A program made the translations under genes and the position numbers. DNA of 64,000 nt from positions 4,836,001 to 4,900,000 of the forward strand of contig NZ_CP092427.2 in NCBI RefSeq assembly GCF_022374875.2, read 5' to 3'. The stretch is from Mycolicibacterium rufum. Its GTDB lineage: Bacteria > Actinomycetota > Actinomycetes > Mycobacteriales > Mycobacteriaceae. Of this stretch, positions 18,801 through 33,800 are shown piece after piece (position 1 is the first letter of the stretch; each line of letters opens with the position of its first letter). The notes below the pieces were generated by a model. The model ran no database searches and was not told the DNA's origin. It saw nothing but the letters and a program-made list of their open reading frames with translations.

Positions 18801-21800
18801 AGTTCGCCGACGGCGCCCTCGGGCACCGGACGCAACCAGTCGTCGAGGACGAACAGCGCCGACGTCGCGACCGGTCCACCGATCGGCGCGGCACCCTCGC
18901 CGGGACGCAGCGGAGCGCTCATGGCGGCGTACACGGTGATCTCGGTGGGGCCGTAGGCGTTGATCAGGGTGCGGCCGGGCGCCCAGCGGTCGACGGTCTC
19001 GGGTGGGCAGGCCTCACCGCCGAGGAGCACCGCGATCCCGTCGAGCCCCTGCGGGTCGAGCGCGGTGATCGCCGAGGGCGTCTGGGTCAGGACGGTGACG
19101 TGTTCGGCCGCGAGCAACGCACCGAACCGGTCCGGCGAAGCGGCGGTGTCCTCGTCGACGACGACGAGGCGGGCGCCGTGCAGCAGCGCGGCCCAGATCT
19201 CCCAGACCGAGAAGTCGAACGCATACGAGTGGCATTGCGTCCACACCGGATCGTCGGGCAACGCCGGCGGTGTCGATGCCGCGAGGTGTGCCACGTTGGC
19301 GTGCGTCACCGCAACGCCTTTCGGTGTCCCGGTGGTGCCGGAGGTGTAGATCAGGTACGCGACGTCCCCGGGATCGGGGTACGGCAACCCCGCGTCCGAC
19401 TCGTCGTCGGCGGTGTCGTGCAGGTCGAGGATCGGCAGCGGGTGGTCGGGGAGCCGGCCGCGCATCGCATCGGTGGTCAGCACGGCGACAGGGTCGGCGT
19501 CGGTGAGCAGGAAGCGCAGTCGGTCCGGCGGTACCGCGGGGTCGACGGCCAGGTAGGCCGCGCCGGCCTTGAGCACCGCGAGCATCGCGACGACCGCGTC
19601 GACGCTGCGGCCGGTCACCAGCGCCACGTACGATCCCGGCCCCGCTCCGTACCGAATGAGTCTGTGCGCCAGCCGGTTCGACGCGTCATCGAGTTGCCGG
19701 TAGGTCAGCGTCCGCCCGTGGAAAGTCAACGCGCCGCGATCCCCGCAGCGGGCGACCTGAGCGGCGAACAGCTGCGGCACCGTCACGGGTCGCTCGACGG
19801 GCAGGAGCGTCGGGCGGTTGCCGAGATCGTCGAGCCGCAGCCGCTCGGCCGGATCGAGCACGTCGAGTGCGGAAAGCCGCTGTCGTGGGTCGGCGATCAT
19901 CGCCGCGACCACCCGATCGAACCGACGCGCGATCGCGTCGACCGCCGACGCCGTGAACGTCGCGGTGTCGTACTCGATCCGCACACCGATTTCGGGTCCC
20001 GGCATGGCCTGCAGCGTCAACGGATAATGGTTGGTCTCGCGCGCGGCGACACCGGTGACGGCCAGCTTGCCGCCTGCGGCCGTCCCGGTGCCGTCGATCG
20101 GATAGTTCTCGAACACGAACAGGGTGTCGAACAGCTGCTCGTGGCCGGTGATGCGGTGAATTTCGGTGAGCGCCACGTGCTGGTGATCGATGGTCCTCTG
20201 GTGCGCGTCGTGCAGTTGGGCGAGCAGGTCGGCGGTCGTGGCGGTCGGCGTCAGGCGGGCCCGGACCGGCACGGTGTTGATCATCAGACCGACCATCGAC
20301 TCCGCGCCGGGCACGTCGCTGGGACGGCCGGAGACGGTGGTACCGAATACCACGTCGTGCCGGCCGGCCAGCGATGTCAAGGTCTGCGCCCAGGCGGCCT
20401 GCAGCGCGATGTTGACGGTGGTGTGGTGGGTCCGCGCGAGTTCGGCCAGGCCGCGGGTGATGTCCTCGGGCAGCCGGTGGCTGCTGCTGCCGCGGGCGCC
20501 TGACGTCGGGCCGCCCGGCGGGCCGACCAGCGTCGGCGCGTCGAGGCCGTTCAGCACGTCGCGCCAGGCGGCGTGCGCGGCGTCGACGTCGCGGTCGTGC
20601 AACCACTCCACGAAGCGGCGGAAGGGGGGAGCTGGGGGCAGCCGCTGTCCGACGTAACCCGCGAAGATCTCCTGCAGCAGAATCGGCAGCGACCAGCCGT
20701 CGAGCACGATGTGGTGGTTGGTCAACACCACCCGGTGCTCGTCGGCTCTGGTGCGCAACAATGCAACCCGGAACGGGACGTGGTTCCTCAGGTCGCAGAC
20801 CGCGGTGCGTTCGGCCGCGCACACCTGCCGGATCTCCTCGTCGTCGGCCACCTCACGGTACTGCCACGGGACCTCGGGGGCGGCAGGGACGATCTGGACC
20901 GGCGGGTCATAGCCGTCGGCGAACCGGGCGACGAGATTGGGGTGGCGGAGCGCGACGGCGCGGACGGCGTTGCGCAGCACGTCCGGATCGAGCACGCCGG
21001 TGAGAGTGATCTCGAGTTGCATCGCGTACAGATCGCTGTCGACGCCGAGTTCCCGCGCGGTTCGGGCGTGGAAGAGCAGTCCCTGCTGAACCGGGGTCAG
21101 CGGCAGGATGTCGTGGACGTCGTGTTCGTGTTCGAGGGTGTCGATCTGGGGTTGGGTGAGCGTGGCGGGGCTGATGTCGGTGGGGGTGAGTCCGCCGCCG
21201 CCGTGGTGGACGTGGGTGGTGATGCCGGTGAGGGCGTCGTTCCAGAGCTCGTTCAGGCGGCCGATGTCCTCGTGGGTCAGCACGGAGGTGGCCCAGGTCC
21301 ACGTCGTCGTCAACTCCGGACCGGCGTCGGTGTCGATGGTGACTGCGGTGACTTCGAGGGCGTGGGCCAGAGGCATCGAGATCTGGCCGGCCGTTGCCGC
21401 CATCGCCATGCCGTCGGCGCTCGGACGCCAGAGGTCGGTGTCGTCGATGCCGAGGTGGCCGGCGCGACCCAGATAGTTGAACGAGAGGGTGGGTTCATCC
21501 GGATGCGGATCGCTGTGCGGGGTGAGGTGGCGCCACAGGCCGTAGGTCAGGCCATCGGGCAGCGTGCGGAGTTGTTCTTTGGCGGCTTTGACGACGGCGC
21601 CCACGACGGTGTCACCGGCGCCGAACTGCGACCAGTCCGGACGCCGAACATGCAGGGCGACCGGATATTTCGTGGTGAACCATCCCACGGTGCGGGACAG
21701 GTCCACGCCGGTGAACAGGTCCTCGGCTCGGCCGTGCCCCTCGACGTCGATACCGATGGGCTGTGTGCTGCCGACGAATTCGGTGCAGGCCAGGGCGAGG

Positions 21801-24800
21801 GCGGTGAGCAGGATGTCGGTGACGCCGGCGTGGAAGGCCGCGGTCACCTCGGTGAGCAGTCGGCTGGTGATCTCGGGGCCCAGGGAGGCGGTGAAACTTG
21901 CTGCGTTGGCGTAGGTGTCGGCGTGGGGATCGGGTGGGGGCAGGGCGGGTGGGGCGGCGAGCGCAGCGTGCCATCTTTGGGCGGTCGCGGTGACGGTGGG
22001 TGTGTCGGCGTGGTGGGTGAGGAGGTGGGCCCAGGTGTGGAAGGAGGTGCCGGTGGTGGGCAGGGTGGGGGGTTGTCCGGTGTGGTGTTGGGTCCAGGCG
22101 AGGTTGAGGTCTTCGAGCAGGATGCGCCAGGACACGGCGTCGATGGCGAGGTGGTGCACGATGAGGGCGAGTTCGTTTGTGGTGGTGGCGAAGACGGCAC
22201 GGAACATGATTCCGGCTGCGGGGTCGAGTTGTGTGCGGGCCGTGGTGAGCACGTGATCGGAGATGGTGTGGGTGGTGTGCAGGCGGGTGCTGGCGTCGAT
22301 GGTGCCGGGTGCGGGGACGGTCAGGGTGGCGTCGTGGTTGAGGTGGGCGCGCAGCATGGCGTGCCGGTCGGTGAGGGCTTGCAGGAGGACCGCGGCGTCG
22401 TGTGCGGTGGCGCGGGTGGGTGCGTGGACGACCATGGTTTGGTTGAACTCTCGGGTGGGTGCGGGTACCGAGTGCAGCCATCGCATGATGGGGGTGGGGG
22501 GGATGGTTCCGATCCCGTCGTCGATCGGAGGTGTTGAGGTGTCGGTCGTTTCGATGACGTGGGCGAGTCGGGCGACGGTTTGTTCGACGAAGATGTCGCG
22601 GGGTCGGCAGTGCAGTCCGGCGGCGCGGGCTTGGGCGACGACCTGCATGGACAGGATGCTGTCGCCGCCGAGGTCGAAGAACGAGTCGTCGACGCCGACG
22701 GTGTCGACTCCGAGGACGCGGGCGTAGATGCCGGCGAGAGTCTGTTCGATCGTATCGGCGGGTGCGCGGTACTCCGAGGTTCGGATACCGGGGGCGGGTA
22801 GCGCTGTGGTGTCGAGTTTGCCGTTGACGGTGCGGGGCAGGGCGTCGAGGGCGATGACGGCGGTGGGGACCATGTAGGAGGGCAGTCGGTCGGCCAGTGC
22901 GGCGCGGATGGTGGCGGGGTCGGCGCTGCCGGTGAGGTAGGCGACCAGTTGGGTGCCGGTGGGGCCGTCGTCGCGGGCGATCACGACGGTTTGGCCGACG
23001 TCGTCGAGGGCGGCCAGGGCGGTGTGGATCTCGCCGAGTTCGATGCGGTGCCCGCGGATCTTAACCTGGTCGTCGGCGCGGCCGAGGTATTGCAGTGCTC
23101 CGTCGGGGCGCCATCTGACCAGGTCCCCGGTGCGGTACATCCGGGTGCCCGGCGCCCCGAACGGACACGCGATGAAGTGGCCTGCTGTCAACGCCGCCCG
23201 ATGCAGGTAACCCACGCCCACGCCGTGCCCGGCGATGTAGAGCTCGCCGGCCACACCGGGCGGCACGGGACGCAGCCACGCGTCGAGGACGAAGACCGCC
23301 GCGGTCGGGACGGGGGACCCGATGGGCGCCGGGCCTGATCCGGGCGTCAGGGGTGGGCTCATCGTCGCGTACACGGTGGCTTCGGTGGGGCCGTAGGCGT
23401 TGATCAGGACACGTCGGGGGGCCCAGCGGTCCACGATGTCGGCGGGGCAGGCCTCGCCGCCGAGGAGCACCGCCACGCCGTCGAGCCCGTCGGGCGACAG
23501 CGCGGTGATCGCCGAGGGGGTTTGGGTCAGCACCGACACCTGTTCGCGCACGAGGAGTTCGTGGAAGTCCGGGGGTGAGGCCGCGGTGTCCTCGTCGACG
23601 ATGACCAGGCGTCCACCGCCGAGCAGGGCGGCCCAGATCTCCCAGACGGAGAAGTCGAATCCGTAGGAGTGGCATTGGGTCCAGACCGGGTGGGGGCCGA
23701 GTTCGGGGGGTGTGGAGGCGGCCAGGTGGGCGAGGTTGCGGTGGCTGATCGCCACGCCCTTGGGGGTGCCGGTGGTGCCGGAGGTGTAGATCAGATACGC
23801 GATGTCATCAGCCGACGCTCTCGACACCGGGTCGTGCGGGCCTGTCGCGTCGTCCTCGGCATCGAGCACGGGAATGCCCGTAGCGCTCAGCCGGGACCGC
23901 AGCGCGGCATTGCTGACCGCGGCGACCGGCGCGCTGTCGGCGAGCATGAACCGGATGCGCTCGTCGGGATGGGCAGGATCCAGCGGCAGGTAGGCCGCGC
24001 CGGTCTTGAGGATCGCCAGCATCGCGATCACCGCCTGCGCCGACCGCGGCAGCATCAGCGCCACGGTGGTCCCGGGGCCCGCGCCGACCGCGATCAGCCG
24101 GTGCGCCAACCGGTTCGACTCCTCGTCGAGTTCGCGGTAGCTCAGCGACCGGTCGCCACCGGTGACCGCACCGTGATCCGGGGTACGGGCGACGTGCGCG
24201 GCGAACATGTCGGGGATGGACGCCGCGGCGGGGGCCGGTGCGGTCAACAGCGCTTGATTGCCGAGGCGGGCGACCCGGGTGAGGTCCGCCGCGTCGAGCA
24301 GATCGAGGCGCGACAGCCGCTGATCCTGGTCAGTGAGCATCGCGGTCACCACCCGCTCCAGGCGGGTGACCAGGGTGCGGACGGTGTCGGGGTCGAACAC
24401 GTCGGTGCGGAACTCAACTGTCCCGGAAATGCCGGCAGGCGCGGCGGATTCGGTCCAGCGCTCGGTCAGGACGAAGGACAGGTCGACCCGGGCCGTGTGC
24501 GTCTGCACCGGAAGCTGGGTCACCTCGAGATCGCCGAGGCCCACACCGGCGCCGGGCATGTTCTGCCAGGCCAGCATCACCTGCACAAGAGGATGGTGCG
24601 CCAGCGACCGCGCCGGATTGAGCTTCTCGACCAGCGCCTCGAACGGAAGGTCCTGATGGTCGTAGGCGGCCAGGCTGCGCTGCCGGACCTGCTCGAGCAC
24701 CTCGGTGATCGTCGGATCACCGGACAGGTCGACGCGCAGCACCAGGGTGTTGACGAAGAACCCGACGAGTTCGTCGAGTGCGGGGTCGTTGCGCCCCGCG

Positions 24801-27800
24801 ATCGGAAAGCCGACGGCGACATCGGAACTCGAACTCAATGCGGACAGCAGGACCGACAGGGCGGCCTGCATCACCATGAAGCCGGTCGCGTGGTGCCGGC
24901 GGGCCACGTCGCGAATCTGTTGCTGCAGGGCGGCCGGCCATTCGAAGGTGATCTGATCCCCGCGTTGGTCGGCGACGGCAGGGTAGGGCCGGTCGGTGGG
25001 CAGGGCGATCCGCTCGGGCATCCCCGCCAGCGCGTCGCGCCAGTAGGCCAGCTGAGCGGCGATCGGGCTGGCGTCGTCACCGAGGTCGCCGAGGTGATCG
25101 CGTTGCCACAGGGCGTAATCGGCGTACTGCACCGGCAGCGCGGGCCAGTCCGGCGCGCGGCCCGCGCAGCGCGCGGCGTAGGCGACGCCGAGGTCGCGCA
25201 GCAGCGGTGCGACCGACCAGCCATCGGCGGCGATGTGGTGCACCACGCCCACGAGGACGTGGTCGCGCTCAGCGACGCGGAACAGCGTCGCCCGCAGCGG
25301 GATGTCGCGATCGAGTCGGAACGCGTGGCGTCCGGCCGCGTCGATCGCCGCGGTCAGTTCACCGTCCGCGAGAGTCGTGGCGTCGACGACATCCCCTCCG
25401 GCATCGGCCTGTTCGGCGGGAACGATGATCTGACGGGGCACTCCGTCGGGGGCGACGACGAGGGTGCGCAGGCTCTCGTGACGCGCGACGACATCGGCCA
25501 GCGCCGCCGCCATCGCCTCCGTGTCCAGGACGCCGCGCAGGCGGAGCGCGACGACCATGTTGTAGACCGGGGACGGGCCCTGCAGTTGGTCGACGAACCA
25601 CAACCGGTTCTGGGCGAAGGACAACGGCAGGATCGCGGCCCTGTCGACGGCTACCACGGGCGCGCGCGGACCGGTGTGGGCGGCGACCCGCTCCGCCAGT
25701 TCGGCCACGGTCGGCGCGTCGAAGATCACGCGGACCGACACGGTCGCCGAGAGTGCCGTGCCGATCGCCGCGGCCAGGCGCATCGCGAGGATGCTGTCGC
25801 CACCGAGGTCGAAGAAGGACTCGTCGATCCCGACCCGATCGACGCCGAGCACGCTCGCGTAGGCGGCGGTCAGGATCTCCTCGGTGACCGTGCGGGGGGC
25901 GCGGTAGGCGGCGCGGGTGTCATCGGGTGCCGGTAGCGCCCGGACGTCGAGCTTGCCGCCGACGGTGAGCGGCAGCGCGTCCACGGCGATGACGTCGGTG
26001 GGCACCATGTAGGACGGCAGAAACTCCGCGAGGCGCTGTCGGACGGCAGCGGGATCCGCTGTGCCGGTGAAATATCCGATGAGTCGGTTGGCGCCGGCGT
26101 GGTCGCGTGAAGTGATGACCGCCGCCCGGTCGACGCCGTCGAGCCCGGCCAGCGCCGCCTGCACCTCGCCGAGTTCGATGCGGTAGCCGCGGATCTTGAC
26201 CTGGTCGTCGGCGCGGCCGAGGTACTGCAGCTGCCCGTCGGGGCGCCAGCGGACCAGATCGCCGGTGCGGTACATCCGATCCCCGGGCCGCCCGAAGGGG
26301 CACGGCACGAACCGGGCCGCGGTCAGACCCGGCCGCCGCAGATAGCCCACGCCGACGCCGCGGCCGGCGACGTAGAGCTCACCGACCGCGCCGGGCGGGA
26401 CGGGACGAAGCCCGGCGTCGAGGACGAGTAGCGCCGCGGTGGCCACGGGCCCACCGATCGGTGCCGGCCCGCTGCCCGGCTGCAGCGGTTCGCTCATGGC
26501 CGCGTACACGGTGATCTCGGTGGGGCCGTAGGCGTTGATGGCCACCCGGCCCGGCGCCCACCGATCGACCACATCGGCCGAGCAGGCTTCCCCGCCCAGC
26601 AGCAGCGCCACCGACGGCACCCGGGCCGGATCCAGCGCGGTGACGGCCGAGGGAGTTTGGGTGAGGACGTTCACCCGCTCCTGCACGAGGAGATCCTGGA
26701 ACTCGCCGGGGGACAGCACCACCTCGTCGGGCACGACGACCGCCGAGCCGCCCGTCAGCAGCGCCGCCCAGATCTCCCACACCGAGAAGTCGAACGCATA
26801 CGAGTGGCACTGCGTCCACACCGGGTGCGCCGGCAGGCTCACCGGCGTGCTGTCCACCAGGTGAGAGACGTTGTCATGGCTGACCACAACACCTTTGGGC
26901 ACGCCGGTGGTACCCGAGGTGTAGATCAAATACGCCAGGTCACCAGCGGAAGGCGTCGGCAGACCGGCAAGGGAGCGGCTCCCGGAAGGAGAAGTGTCGA
27001 TGTCGAGGATGTCGACGTCGAACTCCTCGAGTCGGTGACGCAGGGCAGTGTCCGTGATCGCCACGGCCGGGGAGGCATCGCCGATCATGAACGCGACACG
27101 CTGTGCCGGGAGCCCGGCGTCGATCGCGAGGTAGAAGGCGCCGGCTCGGAGCGCGGCCAGCATCCCGACGATCGCCTGCCCGGAGCGCGGCAACAGCACG
27201 GCCACACAATCACCGGGCCGGACACCACGATCGACCAGCAGGTGCGCCAGGGCGATCGACGCCTGCTGCACCTCCCGGTAGGTCAGGCGATGCTGACCCG
27301 ACACGACCGCGAGGGCATCCGGGGTGGCCGACGCGTGCCGGTCGAAGAGCTCGGGAACCGTGGCTCCGGCAGCGGTTGCGGCGCGCAGGATCTCGCGGTT
27401 GCCGAGCTCGTCGAGCACGGTGTGTTCGGTGGGCTCCAGCAGATCGATCGCCCACAGGCGTCGCGCCGGATCGGCCGCCATGGCAACGAGCAGCCGCTGC
27501 AGCCTGCCGGTCAGCGCATCCACGCTCTGCGCGTCGAACAGGTCGGTGTCGTACTCGACCCGCAGCCGCAGCGGATCGCCCGGCATCGCCTGCAGGGTGA
27601 GGGGATAGTGGTTGGTCTCGTGCGCGGTGACCTCGGAGACCACCAGGTCGCCGAGAGCGGTCATCGCGGCCGCGTCCAGCGGATAGTTCTCGAACACGAA
27701 CAGCGTGTCGAACAGCTGGTCCTGCCCCGTCAGGCGGTGGATCTCCGCGAGAGCGACATGCTGATGGTCCAGCGTGCGATGGTGGTTGTCGGACAACTGC

Positions 27801-30800
27801 TTCAGCAGATCCGCCGTTGTCGTGCCCGCGGTGATCCGCGCCCGGATCGGGATGGTGTTGATCAGCAGGCCCACCGTGGCGTCGGCGCCGGACAGTTCGG
27901 CCGGCCGTCCCGACACGGCCGTGCCGAACACCACGTCGTCCTGGCCGGTGAGCCACGTCAACGCCTGTGCCCACGCCGCCTGCAGCACCGTGTTCACGGT
28001 GGTGCGGTGCCGGCGCGCCAGGTCGGTCACCGCGCGCGTCGTCGCGGCGGTCAGCGTGGTCGACGCCGAACCGCGCCGCCCGGATCGGATCCGATCGGGC
28101 GGGGCCACCAGGGTCGGGGTGTCGACGCCGCCGAGCACCTCGCGCCAGGCGTCGGCGGCCGCGTCCCGGTCACGGGTGACGAGCCACTCCACATACCGTC
28201 GGAACGATCCGGCGGGGGGCAACCGGTGGCCCGCGTAGGCGGCGAAGATGTCCTGCAGCAGGATCGGCAGCGACCAGCCGTCCAGCACGATGTGGTGATT
28301 AGTGAGCACGACGCGGTGCCGCTCGGCGCCGATTTTGATCACTAGCGCCCGGAACGCCGGTCCGTTCGTCAGGTCGCACACCGCGGCGCGCTCGTCGGCG
28401 CACAGCTGAGTGATCTCCTCGGCCGACCGCAGATTCCGGTACTGCCAATTGATGTCGGGATCCGCGGGGATCACCTGGATCGGCGGGTCGGACTCGCCGG
28501 AGAAGCGTGCGGCCAGGTTGGGGTGGCGCCGCACGACGGCCTGCACCGCGGTGCACAGCCGCTCCGGGTCCAACGGCCCGGTGATCGTCACGTCGAGCTG
28601 CATCGCGTACACGTCGACGTGCTCTCGCGCCGTCGTCGCGTGGAAGAGCAGACCCTGCTGCAGAGGGGTCAGCGGAAGCACATCGGCGATGCGGTGGTGC
28701 CGGGCCAGTTCGTCGATCCGCTGCTGGCTCAGTGAGGCGGGCCGCACGTCCGACGGCGTCAGGCCGCCGCCGCCGCGCGCGACGTGGGCACAGATGCCGG
28801 TCAGCGCGTCGAAGAACAACGCGCCGAGCCGGTGAATCGTCGTATCGGGCAGCTTTGACCTCGCCCACAGCCACGTGACCTGCAACTGCGGTCCGGTGCC
28901 GGTGTCGACGGTGGCGGCGCTGAGTTCGACGCTGTGCCCCAACGGCATCGCTATCGCGGAGCCGACGTCGGTGGCCCACGGGTCGGTCACCGGGCGCCAC
29001 AGACCGCCGGGCACATCGGCGGTGCGGCCGCCCACCTGTCCGAGGTAGTTGAACCCGATGCCCGGATCGCGCCCGGCGAGATTGCTGTCAGGGTGGAGGT
29101 AGCGCAGCAGCCCGTAGCTCAGCCCGTCGGGCAGGGCGCGCAGTTGCTCCTTGGCGTCCTTGATCACCGCACCGAGTGCGGCATCACCGGAACGCACCGT
29201 GTCCCAGCGCAGTCGGCCGACGCTCAGGGCGACCGGGTACTTGGTGGTGAACCACCCCACGGTGCGGGACAGGTCCACGCCGGGGAACAGGTCCTCGTGG
29301 CGACCGTGCCCTTCGACGTCGATGCTGACGGGCGACCCGGTGTCGAAGAATTCAGCGCAGGCGAGCGCGAGGGCGATCAGCAGGATGTCGGTGATGCCGG
29401 CGTGGAACGCGGCCGGCACCTCACCGAGAAGTTGCCGGGTGAGCGAGGGATCCCACGCCGCGGTGTGCCGACCGGCGCCGGCGTAGGTGTCGGACGTGAC
29501 GTCGGGCGGCGGCAGCAGGGCGGGAGCGGTCTCGACGCGGTGCCACGCGCCGGCGTCGTCGAGCACCGTGCGCGCGTGGTCGACCAGCAGCGCCGCCCAC
29601 CGTGCGAACGACGTGCCCTCGCCGGTCACAGCGATCGGTTGTCCGGAGCGGTGCTGCGCCCAGGCGATGTTCAGATCCTCCAACAGGATCCGCCACGACA
29701 CGGCGTCGATGGCGAGATGATGCACGATCAATGCCAATTGGCCCGTGGCCTCGGCCCACACCGCGCTGAGCATCGCTCCGTCGGCGGGGTTCAGGCGCGC
29801 CCTGGCGGTCGCGATGGCCTGTACGTCCAGCACGTCGACGGCCATCAGGCACTCCGCGGCCGGCACCGCGCCGGGCTCGCGCGTGTGCGGTGCGCCGTCG
29901 TCGACACGCAGGCGAAGCATCGGATGCCGGTCGAGCAGCGCCTGAAGGAGCAGCACGACCGCGCTGCGGGTGGCACCGGCGGGCGCCTGCACCAGCACCG
30001 TCTGATTGAACTCGTCGGTCGGGCCGTCGACGTGTCGCAGCCACGCCATGATCGGGGTCGGCGGCACGGGTCCGACACCGTCGTCGTCGGACGTCGTTGT
30101 CGTGGAGGCGATTTCCACCACCCGTGCCAGCCGGGCGACCGTCTGTTCGACGAAGACGTCGCGGGCCCGACAGACCAGTCCCGCGGCGCGGGCCTGCGAC
30201 ACCACCTGCATCGACAGGATGCTGTCGCCGCCGAGGTCGAAGAAGGAGTCGTCGACACCGACCCGGTCGCGCCCCAGCACCTGCGCGAAGATGCCGGCGA
30301 GAACCTCCTCGACGGCATCGGTGGGTGCCCGGTACTCGTCGACGGCCTCGAGGACGGGTGCGGGCAGCGCCCGGACGTCGAGCTTTCCGCCGACGGTGAG
30401 CGGCAGCTCGTCGACGCCGACGACCGCGGCAGGAACCAGGTAGGGCGGCAGCGTCTCGGCCAGCGCCCGCCGGGCGGCCGCGGGATCGGCGGTGCCGGTG
30501 ATGTATCCGACCAACCGGGAGGTACCGGGCTGGTCCTGCCGGGCGATGACGGCGGCGGCGCGCACACCGTCGAGCGCGGCCAGTGCGGCCTGGACCTCTC
30601 CGAGTTCGATGCGGTAGCCGCGGATCTTCACCTGGTCGTCGGCGCGGCCCAGGTAGTGCAACGCGCCGTCGGTGCGCCACCGGACCAAGTCGCCGGTGCG
30701 GTACATGCGTGCACCGGGACGGCCGAACGGGCACGCCACGAAACGCGACGCCGTCAGCGCGGTGCGGCCCAGATAGCCTGCGGTGACGCCAGGTCCGGCG

Positions 30801-33800
30801 ACATAGAGTTCCCCGACGGTGCCCTCGGGCACCGGGCGAAGCCGCTCGTCGAGCACGAACAAGGCCGTCGTCGGCACGGGGCCGCCGAGGGGGGCCGCGC
30901 CGGAGCCGGGGGACAGAGGTGCGCTCATCGCCGCGTAGACGGTGATCTCGGTGGGGCCGTAGGCGTTGATTAGCGTCCGGTCGGCCGCCCACCGGTCGAC
31001 GACATCGGCCGGACAGGCTTCGCCGCCGAGCAGCACCGCCGTCGGCGGAACCGCGTCGGGGTCCAGCGCGGTGATGGCCGAGGGAGTCTGGGTGAGCACG
31101 CTGATGTCCTCGTCCCTCATCAGCGCCGTGAATTCGGTGGGGGAGAGGACCACGTCGTCGGGCACGACGACCAACCGGCCACCTCCGAGCAGGGCGGCCC
31201 AGATCTCCCACACCGAGAAGTCGAACGCATACGAGTGGCACTGCGTCCACACGGGCCGGTCCGGCAGCGCCGCGGGGGCGGAGGCGGCGAGGTGGGCGAG
31301 GTTGGCGTGGGTCACCGCGACGGCTTTCGGGGTGCCGGTGGTGCCCGACGTGTAGATCAGGTACGCCAGATCGCCAGGAGACACCATCGGAAGCTCTGCG
31401 GCCGAATCGGACTCGACGTCGTCGAGTGCGACGACCGGTCTGCCCTGGGCCCGGTCGCGCTGCGCCTCGGTGGTCACGATGGCGACAGGGTCGGCGTCGG
31501 ACAGCATGAACGCGATCCGGCTGTCGGGCAGGGACGGGTCGATGGCCAGGTAGGCCGCTCCCGCCTTGAGGATCGCGAGCATCGCGCCCACCGCGGCCGA
31601 ACTACGCGGCAACAGCAGTGCCACAACGGTTCCGGGGGCCGCACCGTGCTCGACGAGCCGCCGGGCCAGGCGGTCCGACGCCTCGGCGAGCTCGCGGTAG
31701 GTCAGCGACCGGCCGTCGCACCTGACCGCGACATCGTCGGGACGTCGGGCCGCCTGCGCGGCGAACAGGTCGGGAACCGACGTCGCGGTGGTGGCGGCCC
31801 ACAGCGCGGCCCGGTTGCCCAGCCGGTCCAGCCGGTCGTGATCGGCGTTGTCGAGGACCTCCACGGCCGACACCCGACCCTCCGGATCGGCCACCATGGC
31901 CGTCACCACCCGCTGGAGGCGCGCGGCCATCGCCTCGACGGTCGCGGTGTCGAACACGTCGGTACGGAACTCCACCGTGCCGACGATGCCCGCGGGTGCA
32001 CCGGCGTCGGTGAAACGCTCGGACAGGGCGAAGGACAGATCCGTGCGCGCGGTGTGAGAGTGCACCGGCAACTGGGTGACGTCGAGACCGCCCAGGCCGA
32101 ACCGCTCGGGTAGCTGGTCGGTCTGCCAGGCCAGCAACACCTGCACAAGTGGGTGCCGGGTCAGCGAGCGGACCGGACTCAGCCGTTCGACGAGCACCTC
32201 GAACGGGACATCCTGGTGTTCGTAGGCGGCGAGACTGCGCCGCCGGACCTGCGCCAGCACCTCGGCGACCGTGGGATCGCCGGCCACCTCGACGCGCAGC
32301 ACGAGCGTGTTGACGAAGAATCCGATCAGGTCCTCGAGCGCGGGGTCGGAGCGTCCGGCGATCGGAAAGCCCACCGCCACATCCGGACTGCCGCTCAGCC
32401 GGGACAGAAGCACCGCCAACGCCGCGTGTACCACCATGAATCCGGTGGCGTGGTGGGCGACCGCGGTGTCCCGGATCTGCTGGTGGAGTTCGGCGGACCA
32501 GGCGATCGTGACAGCCGCACCTCGATGGTCGGCGACCAGAGGATAGGGCCGGTCGGTCGGCAACGCGATCTGCTCCGGCATGCCCGCCAGCGCCGCGCGC
32601 CAGTAGGCGACTTGCGCGCTGATGAGGCTGTCCGGGTCGTCGAGGTCGCCCAGCCGGGTCCGTTGCCACAGCGTGTAATCGGCGTACTGCACCGGCAGCT
32701 CCGGCCACGACGGCGCCGTCGCTGCGCACCGAGCCGTGTAGGCCGCCCCGAGGTCGCGGACCAGGGGGGCCACCGACCACCCGTCGGCAGCGATGTGGTG
32801 CACCACGCCGACGAGCACGTGGCAAACCTCGGAGACGCGAAACAAGCATGTGCGCAACGGGATCGCTTCGGCCAGGTCGAACGTCTCGGCGGCGACCGCC
32901 TCGACGGCCCGCCGGAGGTCGGACTCCGACCACCCGGCGGCGTCGACGACGCGCCAGTGGTGGGCCGCTGACGTCGTCGGCGCCAGCACCTGTTGGCGCG
33001 GCACCCCGTCGGCTTCCGGGAACACCGTGCGCAGTGACTCATGGCGTGCGATCACGTCGTCGAATGCGGCGGCGAGCGCGCCGGTGTCGAGGCGCCCCCG
33101 CAGTTCCAGCGCGACGGCCATGTTGTAGACCGCCGAGGGGCCCTGCAACTGGTCGATCATCCACATCCGGCGCTGGGCGAACGACAGCGGCACCACCGCC
33201 GGCCGCTCGCCTTGCCGCAGCGGCGTCCGGGTGCCGGTCGCGCCTGTCACGGTCGGCGCCAACCGGGCCACCGTGGGGGTCTCGAACAGCGCCCCCACGG
33301 GCAGTTCGGTGTCGAGCGCGTTGTTGATCGCGGCGACGAGGCGCATCGCCAGAATGCTGTCCCCGCCCAGGTCGAAGAACGAGTCGTCCACCCCCACCCG
33401 GTCCACGTCCAGGACGCGGGCGAACAACCCGGCCAACGTCTCCTCCACCGCCGTGCCGGGTGCGCGGTAGGTGTCATGGTCGCGGAACTCGGGGGCGGGT
33501 AACGCCGCGGTGTCGAGCTTGCCGTTGACCGTCATGGGCAGCGTGTCCATCACGACCACCGCGGCGGGCACCATGTACGGCGGCAGCCGATCGCCCAGGG
33601 CGTTCCGCAGCGCTGCGGGATCGACGGTCGTCGACTCCGCTTGGGTGACATAGCCGACCAGCCGTTTGGTCCCGGGCTGGTCCTCGCGGACGATGACGAC
33701 CGCGTGCTCGACACCGTCGAGACCCGCCAGCGCCGCGCGCACCTCGCCGAGTTCGATGCGGTAGCCGCGGATCTTGACCTGATCGTCGGCCCGGCCCAGG

